A stretch of DNA of 64,000 nt, taken from assembly GCF_000165675.1 (NCBI RefSeq), contig NZ_AEIZ01000010.1, positions 1-64,000 of the forward strand, given 5' to 3'. Under the pieces are notes generated by a model. It saw only the letters and a program-made list of their open reading frames with translations, was not told where the DNA came from and searched no databases. Below, one piece after another: positions 18,633-26,582 of the stretch. The translations under genes and the position numbers were made by a program. Positions within the stretch are counted from its first letter, which is position 1. Each line of letters starts with the position of its first letter. The DNA is from Leuconostoc fallax KCTC 3537 (lineage in GTDB: Bacteria; Bacillota; Bacilli; Lactobacillales; Lactobacillaceae).

Positions 18633-19610
18633 TTGTTTATCTAAACCAATATCATAATCATCATCTGCCATGGCTTCGACCTCACCAATCAAATAACCAT
18701 TACCAACACCAGAGAAGAAATCATGGTTAGCAGTAGATGTTGAAATACCATTCATTACAACAGGATTCACATCTTCGGCACCATCTGGGAACATTGGCTC
18801 TTGACCCAAGTTCATGAGCGCTTTATTTGCGTTATAACGTAAGAATGTCATAACGGAGTCAGTCCAACCGATTTCGTCGTACAGTTCATGCGTAAACTTT
18901 TCTTCATTTTCGTATAATTCAAATAGTAAATCATACATCCAACTTTGCAATTCACTTTGTTCATCTTCTGATAACTGATTAAAGCCGATTTGGAATTTAT
19001 AACCAATATACGTACCATGAACAGATTCATCACGAATAATCAATTTAATGATTTCAGCCACATTTAACATTTTATTATGACCAACAAAATAAAGTGGTGT
19101 ATAGAAACCAGAATAGAATAAGAATGTCTCTAAGAACACTGATGCAACTTTCTTTTGTAAAGGTGTTCCATTATGGTAAATATCATTAATACGTTGCGCT
19201 TTGTACTGCAGATATTCATCATTATCAGCCCACTCAAAAACTGCTTCTATTTCAGCCTTATCATTCAAAGTTTCGAAAATAGAAGAATATGATTTGGCAT
19301 GAACAGATTCCATAAACTGAATATTATTGAGTACTGCTTCTTCCTTTTGGTTAACGGCGTCTTTCTTTAATTCAGCCATACCATCTTGAGATTGCAGCGT
19401 ATCTAATGTTGTTAAACCACCAAAAACTAGATTCAAAACTTTCTTTTCTTCAGCACTCGTATCACGCCAATTCCGTAAATCGTTTGAAATAGGGACACGT
19501 GTATCCAACCAGAACTGTTGTGTTAGCTTTTCCCAAGTAGCCTTATCTAGCTCGTCTTCAATGTTATTCCAATTAATTGCTACATACGAATTTTTTTGAA
19601 TGTGTTCCAT
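18630..19610 (-). CDS. nrdF: Class Ib ribonucleotide reductase beta subunit
   Basis: Holds the dimanganese or diiron-tyrosyl radical cofactor. The 326-residue protein shows the metal ligand pattern MESVHAKSYS (about residue 101) and RDESVHGTYIG (about 193). The acidic C-terminus DDDYDIGLDKQ is the NrdE-binding tail. It is the last gene of nrdH-nrdE-nrdI-nrdF, starts three bases after nrdI and ends at the shared terminator. Confidence 0.95.
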   Translation of the reverse strand: MEHIQKNSYVAINWNNIEDELDKATWEKLTQQFWLDTRVPISNDLRNWRDTSAEEKKVLNLVFGGLTTLDTLQSQDGMAELKKDAVNQKEEAVLNNIQFMESVHAKSYSSIFETLNDKAEIEAVFEWADNDEYLQYKAQRINDIYHNGTPLQKKVASVFLETFLFYSGFYTPLYFVGHNKMLNVAEIIKLIIRDESVHGTYIGYKFQIGFNQLSEDEQSELQSWMYDLLFELYENEEKFTHELYDEIGWTDSVMTFLRYNANKALMNLGQEPMFPDGAEDVNPVVMNGISTSTANHDFFSGVGNGYLIGEVEAMADDDYDIGLDKQ

Positions 19611-19612
19611 AT

Positions 19613-20053
19613 TTATTCCTCAATTATCGTTTTTATTTTGTCATAAATACGCTGAGCATCAAACTTACTGCCACGTAGTTCATAACTCGCAATCATCGGT
19701 ACCTGATACTTTTCAGCATATCGATTAGCTGTTAAGTTAAATTGTACATTAAAATTACGATTACCTGAACCAACAATGCCACGTAAATACTTTAAATTTT
19801 GAGAAAATTCAATATATTCACCTAAAGCATTCGTAAAAATTTCCTTCACTTCCGGACCCGTTCCTGTACCACCAGTTAAATAAGTTGGTACGAGTGCAAT
19901 AAACGGAACTGTTTCTTGTTCAAATTCTGTTTCTTCACCAATTAATTTGGTATTGAGTTCATCACCATGGCTTTCTGCAACAGTGCGTAACTTCTCAACA
20001 AAGGACTTTGTATTGCCTTCCGTCGATGCATATAAAATGTTTATTTTTCCCAA
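19613..20053 (-). CDS. nrdI: NrdI flavodoxin-like activator of NrdF
   Basis: Provides the oxidant needed to build the NrdF manganese cofactor. The flavodoxin-like phosphate loop YASTEGNTKSF is near the N-terminus; GGTGTGPEVKE and GSGNRNFN are the flavin-contacting loops. I start at the TTG at 20053 (MGKINILYASTEG), five bases after GGGGGAAG; a GTG at 20068 overlaps that site. Placement between nrdE and nrdF is less common than before nrdE. Confidence 0.9.
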   Translation of the reverse strand: MGKINILYASTEGNTKSFVEKLRTVAESHGDELNTKLIGEETEFEQETVPFIALVPTYLTGGTGTGPEVKEIFTNALGEYIEFSQNLKYLRGIVGSGNRNFNVQFNLTANRYAEKYQVPMIASYELRGSKFDAQRIYDKIKTIIEE

Positions 20054-20120
20054 CGGTACTTCCCCCACTTACTTGTCTATTTATCAATTAATATTTGTCC
20101 AAGGCTCCCCCAAATATACA

Positions 20121-22288
20121 TTAAATAGAGCAGCTCTCACATTCATTAACACCAGTCTCTTGATTATCATCGGTAAAAGTTCTCACGTAATACAAAGACT
20201 TAATGCCCTTGTTAAACGCATAATGACGTAGAATCGTCAAATCACGCGTTGTCATCTTAGGTGTCTTATCTTTCCACTCGTATAACTCTTGAGACAAGGT
20301 AGAACGCATAAATAATGTCAGAGCCATACCTTGATCAATATGTGCTTGAGCAGCAGCATAAACATCAATCACCTTACGCATGTCAGTATCATAAGCTGAG
20401 ACGTAGTAAGGCATTGTTTCATTGCTCAAACCAGGCGCTGGATAATAAACTTTACCAATCATACCCTCTTGACGTTCTTCGATTTTGTTAACAATTGGCA
20501 ATAAAGTGGCAGTTGTATCATTAACATAAGAAATTGAGCCTGTTGGTGCGATAGCATGACGGTAAGCATTATAAATACCATAAGTCATCACATCTTGTTT
20601 TAACTGTTCCCAATCAGCTTTCGTTGGTAAATGATGTTGTGCGAATGCGCGACGTACTTTATCTGTCTTAGGCATCCAATCCTGTGACAAGTATTGGTCA
20701 AAATACTGACCAGTTGCGTAATCGGACTTTTCAAACTCATAAAAATTTTCTTGGCGTTCTTTAGCAATTTTCATTGAAGATTGCAAAGAATAATAATTAA
20801 GCATCATAAAGAAAGTGGATGTAAAGTCTAATGACTCTTCATCACCATAGTACATTTTGTGTTGCGCGAAATAAGCAGCTAGTCCCATAGCCCCCAAGCC
20901 AATAGCGTGTTTTTCACGATTGCCTTCTAAGACTGAAGGTACAACATCCAAATTAGATGAATCAGACACAAAAGTTAGGGCTCTCACCATTGCATCTACT
21001 GACGTTGCAAAGTCGTCAGTTTGCATCATGTTCACAATATTAATTGAGCCTAAGTTACAACTAATATCTGATCCCATTTCTGTGTATTCCTGTTCATTAT
21101 TAATAACAGATGGGCGTTGCACCTGCAAAATTTCAGAACAAAGATTTGATGAGATAATCTTACCAAAAATTGGATTAGCCCGGTTCGTTACATCCACATT
21201 AACAATATATGGATAACCAGATTCTTGTTGTAATTTAGAAATTTCTTCTTCTAACATACGCGCATCAACGCGATACTTTATGATTTTATCGTTTGCCACC
21301 ATATTGTCATATTCAGCGGTGATGTCAACATAATTGAACGGTTGACCATACTCACGTTCAACATCAACCGGACTGAATAGATACATTTCCTTATTTTGCT
21401 TGGCTAAATCATAGAACTTATCTGGAATCGTCAAGCCAAGTGACAATGTCTTAACACGAATTTTTTCATCCGCATTTTCTTTTTTGTTGACAAGAAACTC
21501 AAAACATCTGGATGGAAGATCGACAAATAAACAACACCCGCACCTTGACGTGCACCGACTTGAGAACTAAAAGTAAAAGTATCCTCTAACAACTTCATCA
21601 CTGGTACAACACCACCAGCAGAGTTGGCAATCCCCATAACAGGTGCGCCCGCTTCACGTAAGTTCGACAAATTAATACCAACACCACCACCCATTTTAGA
21701 TAGTTGCAAAGCAGAATTAATGGTACGGCCAATTGCATTCATGTCATCAGTCGCTTGTAAAATAAAGCAAGATACCAATTCTCCACGACGTGCACGACCT
21801 GCATTCAAAAATGATGGCGTTGCTGGTTGATAACGTTGATGAATCATTTCATCTGCTATGTGCAATGCTAACTGCTCATCACCATTCGCGTAATACAATG
21901 CATTGACCGCTACACGATCTTCGTAAGTCTCAACATAATAGTTGCCGTCATTTGTTTTTAATGCGTATTGATTATAAAACTTGAAAGCAGCCATAAATGA
22001 CTTAAACTGAAAATGCTGTTCATTTAAGAATTTGTATAGTGAAACGATAAAATCAAAGTGATACTTTTCAACAAAGTCACGCTCCAAAAATTCATGATCA
22101 AATAACCAATCAAATCGTTCTCTTAGAGAATTAAATTGCAAGACGTTAGGCTTAACATTTTCTTCTAAAAATGCAGCTAACGCTTCTTGATCCTTTTCTA
22201 GTTGAATTTGATTGTCTTTTGGAATATTCACTTGATTATTTAAATCAAAATACGTTACTTGATCAATGTTTAAGTCTTTTAAGGGCAT
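20121..22288 (-). pseudogene. nrdE: Class Ib ribonucleotide reductase alpha subunit, split at a slippery A6G site
   Basis: Reduces ribonucleoside diphosphates. The frames 21431-22288 and 20121-21446 form one protein of about 722 residues, the full NrdE length, if one base is added in the T6 run at 21480-21485 (A6 on the coding strand), giving STKKENADEKIRVKTLSLG. Active-site parts are intact: RRGELVSCFI, NLCSEI and the redox tail CESCSI. The coding sequence at the break is A AAA AAG in register, the canonical -1 frameshift heptamer. A missing base is still the simpler explanation because many other genes here show the same defect. Confidence 0.88.
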
Positions 22289-22333
22289 AAATTTATCCTT
22301 TGAATTTATTAATTATCTAATGATAATTGAAGA

Positions 22334-22567
22334 TTAAGCTGTAATTTTAGCTAGCATGTCTGGGCGAAAACCAGTAAATGTTGTAACACCTTTAACTGCT
22401 ACGACCGGTGTTTGACGATGGCCATTAGCCTTCAATTCATCAACGTATTGTACTTCTTCATCAATATTAATTTCTTTAAACGAAACGCCCTTTGATGACA
22501 AAAACTTCTTTGTCATTTTGCATTGAACGCAATTATATTTTGTATATACTGTGATATTTTCCATCAT
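22334..22567 (-). CDS. nrdH: NrdH glutaredoxin-like electron donor
   Basis: A 77-residue redoxin with the active-site CVQC near residue 14 (YNCVQCKMTKKFL) and the conserved FRPDM segment near the C-terminus. It reduces NrdE after each turnover, using thioredoxin reductase. It is the first gene of the nrd cluster, with AAGGGG before its start. Confidence 0.93.
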   Translation of the reverse strand: MMENITVYTKYNCVQCKMTKKFLSSKGVSFKEINIDEEVQYVDELKANGHRQTPVVAVKGVTTFTGFRPDMLAKITA

Positions 22568-22725
22568 TATCCCCTTATTCGAAAATTATTTACTGCTTAA
22601 TAGTTTATCCTGTTTTTCAGTAAAGACAAGGTCTATATCTGACTTCACAAACAAATGTTCGAACAAATAAAAGCATACAGGTTTATTTTCACAAACTCAC
22701 AATAGTTAAAAAATCCGAATATTAA

Positions 22726-22745
22726 AATGTTGATATATCAACATT
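22726..22745. promoter_or_regulatory. Perfect 20-bp palindrome, possible operator
   Basis: AATGTTGATATATCAACATT equals its reverse complement. It lies between two inverted CACAAACT-type elements, upstream of the nrd genes. The centre ATATAT recalls NrdR boxes but the flanks do not match, so the binding protein is unknown. Confidence 0.5.
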
Positions 22746-22986
22746 CTAAAGTATGAAATTTTATTTTCAAATCACTTAGTTTGTGAAATAATAACTATTT
22801 ATTCATTATACCTATCAAAATAACTAAGTATCGCTATCTCGTTATGCTCACTAAATAACTATTATAAATACATCACCGTTTTAATATTCGATTTCAGCCT
22901 GATTTGTCATATATTAAAATTTAATCGTTCAGTTTATATTTATTTACAATTATATTAAATAAATAGTTAATCTCTGATGATTTTGG

Positions 22987-22992
22987 TATAAT
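22987..22992 (+). promoter_or_regulatory. Extended -10 promoter of the CNNM/CBS gene
   Basis: TTGGTATAATGG contains a consensus TATAAT with the extended TG motif. It places transcription start near 22999, ruling out the ATG at 22991 and supporting the TTG at 23042. Confidence 0.55.
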
Positions 22993-23041
22993 GGTATGCA
23001 GATTATCTTTTTGTAGATTTAAAGGAAATGAGGAAATTATT

Positions 23042-24391
23042 TTGGATTCTGGTCCGTCTATGATCATCAACTTTTTTGTTATTCTGGTGGTCCTATTACT
23101 CGCAATATTGTTTACTTTAACAGAATATTCACTTGTTAAAGTTCGTTTGAGCGCCCTTAGGGCGATGCAAGATGATCGCGATAAGCCATCACGTAATACT
23201 AAAAATGCCATCCACATGGTAGAACATTTGACAGAGTACTTATCAACTGCTCAAGTTGGTATTACTTTGACAAGTTTGATTTTAGGTTGGATTGGTGAAG
23301 AAACGATTGCTGATTTAATTATTCAGGCTAATCTAATTCCAGCCGAATATGCACGCGCATTCTCATCTGTTGTTGCGATGATTTTGTTCACAATTATTCA
23401 CGCTGTCTTTACTGATTTGGTACCAAAAAACATCGCTATCGAAGAACCAATCAAAGTCCTACTATTTATCGTACGACCTGTTCGTTTCTTCCACATTGCT
23501 CTGTTCCCATTAATTTGGACATTAGATCATTTATCTAATGCTATTACACATCTTCTTGGATTCAAAACAAACAGTGATGAAGATATTTATTCACAAACTG
23601 AAATACTTGCCCTATCTAAACATGCCGCACAAGCCGGTGAATTAGACCAAGAAGATTTAACCTTTATGCAACGTGCCTTTGCCATGAATGACAAGGTCGC
23701 CGTTGACGTTATGATTGATCGTACTTCTATGGTCACAATCAATGTTGATGCCCCAATTTCAGATGCGCTTAATCTTTACTTAGAAAAGCGCTATACGCGT
23801 TTCCCTGTGATTGCCGATAATGACAAGGATAAAGTGTTAGGATACGTCTACAGCTACGATATGGTACGTCAAGCACGTATCAATGCACAAGACCCCGTCG
23901 CTAAAATCATGCGTGATATGCCAGCAGTCCCTGAGAATATGGATCTGCATGACGTATTGGACGAAATGATTGTCAAGCGTGCACCTATCGTTATTGTTGT
24001 TGATGAATATGGTGGCACAAGTGGATTGGTCACCGATAAAGATATTTATGAAGAATTATTCGGTTCAGTTCGTGACGAAATTGATGATGTTTCTGATGAT
24101 TACGTTACAAAGCTTGGCGGAAATAAATATAAGGTCGCTGGTAAGATGACACTCTTTGACTTCGAACGTTACTTCAATGTTCAAATCAAAGCGTTAGAGG
24201 AAGACGAAGCCGTTACATTAACCGGTTATGTTTTGAATCAGAACCCTGATTTTCGCGCTGGCGATACGCTAACTGTTGAGAACTTTGAAATGACCGCACT
24301 CGATTACGAGAATGCTTATATTAATAATTTTGAAATTCACGAATTGCCACGAACAACCATCGAGAATGCTGATGAACCTTCAGATGATTAA
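23042..24391 (+). CDS. CNNM/CorC-type membrane protein with CBS domains (hemolysin-family)
   Basis: About 449 residues: a DUF21/CNNM transmembrane region (to about residue 190), two CBS domains (about 200-330, with VMIDRTSMVTIN and IVDEYGGTSGLVT) and a C-terminal CorC_HlyC domain. Relatives are linked to magnesium homeostasis; the old hemolysin label is misleading. The start is TTG at 23042 (MDSGPSMIINFF), seven bases after an AGGA. It is monocistronic with its own promoter and terminator. Confidence 0.88.
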   Translation: MDSGPSMIINFFVILVVLLLAILFTLTEYSLVKVRLSALRAMQDDRDKPSRNTKNAIHMVEHLTEYLSTAQVGITLTSLILGWIGEETIADLIIQANLIPAEYARAFSSVVAMILFTIIHAVFTDLVPKNIAIEEPIKVLLFIVRPVRFFHIALFPLIWTLDHLSNAITHLLGFKTNSDEDIYSQTEILALSKHAAQAGELDQEDLTFMQRAFAMNDKVAVDVMIDRTSMVTINVDAPISDALNLYLEKRYTRFPVIADNDKDKVLGYVYSYDMVRQARINAQDPVAKIMRDMPAVPENMDLHDVLDEMIVKRAPIVIVVDEYGGTSGLVTDKDIYEELFGSVRDEIDDVSDDYVTKLGGNKYKVAGKMTLFDFERYFNVQIKALEEDEAVTLTGYVLNQNPDFRAGDTLTVENFEMTALDYENAYINNFEIHELPRTTIENADEPSDD

Positions 24392-24397
24392 TTAATC

Positions 24398-24435
24398 AAA
24401 AAACGCTTACTACTATAATGTAGCAAGCGTTTTTT
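24398..24435. terminator. Bidirectional terminator
   Basis: AAAAAACGCTT pairs with AAGCGTTTTTT, with an inner CTAC/GTAG-like stem. It lies between the convergent CNNM gene and the ABC permease. Confidence 0.82.
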
Positions 24436-24436
24436 A

Positions 24437-25176
24437 TTATACAGTTAAAGCATTTGTCTTCTTAATGACGCGAAGCCATGTTAACCAAATAAACGGTAAA
24501 CTTGTACCAATCATACTAACAAAAAAGTACAGTATTGGTTTTTGAATCGATACCCCCGATATCAAATTCAATAAAATACGATATAAGTGATAGCCAGGAA
24601 AGATCATTTGTATGGTACTAATAATCTGTACAAATCCATCATGCGCGATTGTACTAAACGGTACAATAAGTATTGCAATCACAATCATAATTGGGAAACC
24701 AATAGCATCTAATACTGGGCCCGATAGCAACAAACCCAAAGAAAAACCAATGATACTAAAATAAATTCCCAGCGTCGTTACTAGCAAAATAGCCAGTAAC
24801 AAATGAGTATCAATCAATAACGTCTGCAACACAATACCACAAATCACAACAACCAAACAAATCATAGCGTTCAATACAATTTGAACAACTAATTGATCTA
24901 GTCCGAAGCGCCATAGCGTGTAATGCGATATTTTAGATTGGAGTACATAGTAGCGACGACCATTATTCATTCTTTTACTAAACGTGACGATAGAATTACC
25001 AGCCACTCCCATCAGACAAGAAGCCATAAACCAAATATACCCATATGTATCAGTAAAAAATGACCAGATTTAGCGGTCAATGTCATCATAACATACCATA
25101 CAATTGGGATAAAAATTGTAAACAATAAAAAACGTTTATTACGTAAAACTTCTTTTAATTGGATAATTTGAATCAT
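24437..25176 (-). pseudogene. ABC-2 type permease partner of the XRE-ABC fusion, frameshifted as read
   Basis: About 246 residues with six membrane helices. The ATG at 25176 overlaps the stop of the ATPase gene as ATGA, and the first 52 codons (MIQIIQLKEVLRNKRFLLF) are followed by a stop unless the A6 run (plus strand) at 25055-25060 has one more base. With it, the frame continues SGHFFTDTYGYIWFMASCLMG into the long downstream frame. The substrate is unknown; neighbours of this type export peptides or lipids. The break matches the window-wide homopolymer pattern. Confidence 0.72.
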
Positions 25177-26081
25177 GACTCTACTCCTTTTGCTTCCAGA
25201 ACACGATTAAACTGACGATACCATTGTTCAATCGTTTGATTATGTGCATGGATATCGCTCACTCGATCGTCACGTTTTATTTGACCATCCTTTAATAGAA
25301 TTACTCGCGAAAAATATTTATCAATTTGATTAAAATCATGCGTAATGGTTAGCACAGCGCCACCAACATGATCCATATGCTTCCAAAACAAATCAATCGA
25401 TTCTAAATCCATCCCCACGGTTGGTTCATCTAATATGAGTAACTTCGAGGGTCTCATTAAACTTAATACGAGAGATAATCGTCTTTTTTCACCACCAGAT
25501 AATTTACTAATATACGTATGAGCTACTTGTCGCAAGCGGAACTGATCGAGCAATTGTTCAATATACGTTTTAGCATATACTTGGTTAATTCGCGCAGATA
25601 ATTCAATTTGTTCAATCAATTTTAAGTCACTAATCAAAATATCATCTTGAGTCATAATATTAAGGTCATCACGCATATTGATATAGCGCTTAATTTCACC
25701 ACTGTCTGCTTTGATGGTGTTATACATAATCTTCACCAAAGTTGATTTACCTGCACCATTACTACCTAATAACGCAATACGATCACGGCCATAAATATTT
25801 AAATTAACATCATTTAAGACTGGTTGTGTAAATGATTTTGTTAAATGGTTTATACTCATAATTAAGTCTGCCGTACTCTGCTGGCCAATTAAGAGATGAT
25901 TTAAATCAACATTTAAAATCTCAGCTAAACTAATCAGTTTATCAATACTTGGTTCTGCATCACCATTTTCCCATTTCGAAACAGATTGACGGGTTACAAA
26001 TATTTTCTGAGCTAATGCATGCTGCGATAACTTCTTTTTTTGCCGCAAAGTTATCAATTGTTCACTAAAGACATTTTCCAT
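25173..26081 (-). CDS. XRE helix-turn-helix fused to an ABC ATPase
   Basis: A 302-residue fusion. Residues 1-65 are a Cro/CI-type helix-turn-helix (LRQKKKLSQHALAQKIFVTRQSVSKWENGDAEPS), and residues 75-300 a short ABC ATPase with LLGSNGAGKST, LSGGEKRRLSLVLSL, LLILDEPTVGMD and TITHD. An ATPase that also binds DNA could sense transport load and set its own expression; this is inference. Its promoter region has two identical 11-bp repeats, candidate binding sites. The permease gene follows with a four-base overlap. Confidence 0.88.
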   Translation of the reverse strand: MENVFSEQLITLRQKKKLSQHALAQKIFVTRQSVSKWENGDAEPSIDKLISLAEILNVDLNHLLIGQQSTADLIMSINHLTKSFTQPVLNDVNLNIYGRDRIALLGSNGAGKSTLVKIMYNTIKADSGEIKRYINMRDDLNIMTQDDILISDLKLIEQIELSARINQVYAKTYIEQLLDQFRLRQVAHTYISKLSGGEKRRLSLVLSLMRPSKLLILDEPTVGMDLESIDLFWKHMDHVGGAVLTITHDFNQIDKYFSRVILLKDGQIKRDDRVSDIHAHNQTIEQWYRQFNRVLEAKGVES

Positions 26082-26112
26082 TGTGTACTCCTTTGTCTCA
26101 TAACATAGTTGT

Positions 26113-26155
26113 TATTATACAAAGGATAGCAATATAAAATAGCCTATTATACAAA
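26113..26155. promoter_or_regulatory. Two 11-bp direct repeats at the XRE-ABC promoter
   Basis: TATTATACAAA occurs at 26113-26123 and again at 26145-26155, 32 bases apart, about three helical turns. On the minus strand each contains TATAAT; the copy at 26114-26119 can serve as the -10 of the downstream gene. The spacing suits autoregulation by the fused helix-turn-helix. Confidence 0.5.
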
Positions 26156-26257
26156 ATAACCCGCTATTACTGGGTACCTAGCTCGCAACTCAAAGTTGCA
26201 CAGGGACAATTAATGATTCTAGAGTAATTATCATGAGACTTTGATATTGTTGAAATG

Positions 26258-26285
26258 AAAAAGCACTAGTCAGTACTAGTGCTTT
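26258..26285. terminator. Terminator-like hairpin, left flank of the island
   Basis: GCACTAGT, a four-base loop CAGT and ACTAGTGC with A and T runs on either side. It would end transcription of the island gene. It resembles the rpsI terminator, which has a related stem and the same following sequence. Confidence 0.7.
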
Positions 26286-26336
26286 AAATATAATCAATTA
26301 ACTCTAATCTTAATTAAAGCATTCTTAATTAATGCA
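26262..26336. repeat. Left copy of an imperfect direct repeat flanking the island
   Basis: A GCAC-stem hairpin, then GTGCTTTAAAT and ATTAACTCTAATCTT (26297-26311), then a TTAA-rich inverted repeat. The same order of elements occurs at 29150-29222 just after rpsI. The 15-base core differs at one position between copies. Confidence 0.45.
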
Positions 26337-26582
26337 ACATACTAATTATGATTACAAGTAAAACTGTGTTGTGTTACACTCTACCAATACTAATATTACA
26401 AAATATATTCTAATCTCGTTACGCTTTAGCTTATTATGCATATCTACCGGGAATATATTTAACAACATTACCGTTACCAAAAGTTAAATCCGTTAAGCTT
26501 TTATTTGTTAAACAGAGTTTAAAATACTGATATTATTACTAAATCTTCTACCGCAACTACTAAATAGTACATACATAGTTTA

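Larger units (their letters stand above)
22568..23041. other. Long divergent intergenic region with a palindrome
   Basis: About 470 AT-rich bases separating nrdH from the CNNM gene. It holds a perfect 20-bp palindrome, inverted copies of a CACAAACT/AGTTTGTG element (near 22690 and 22777) and several ATAACTA repeats. I see no gene or structured RNA. A possible nrdH promoter near 22600-22630 is weak. Confidence 0.5.
26156..26582. other. AT-rich non-coding flank of the island
   Basis: No gene is seen. It contains a small perfect hairpin (GCAACT, CAA, AGTTGC at 26188-26202), a terminator-like hairpin at 26258-26285 and a segment resembling the sequence downstream of rpsI. Confidence 0.45.

Noticed and set aside
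26188-26202. GCAACT-CAA-AGTTGC hairpin with nearby GGTACC, considered as a T-box remnant
   Set aside because: No T-box core sequence or specifier loop, and no aminoacyl-tRNA synthetase or amino acid gene follows.
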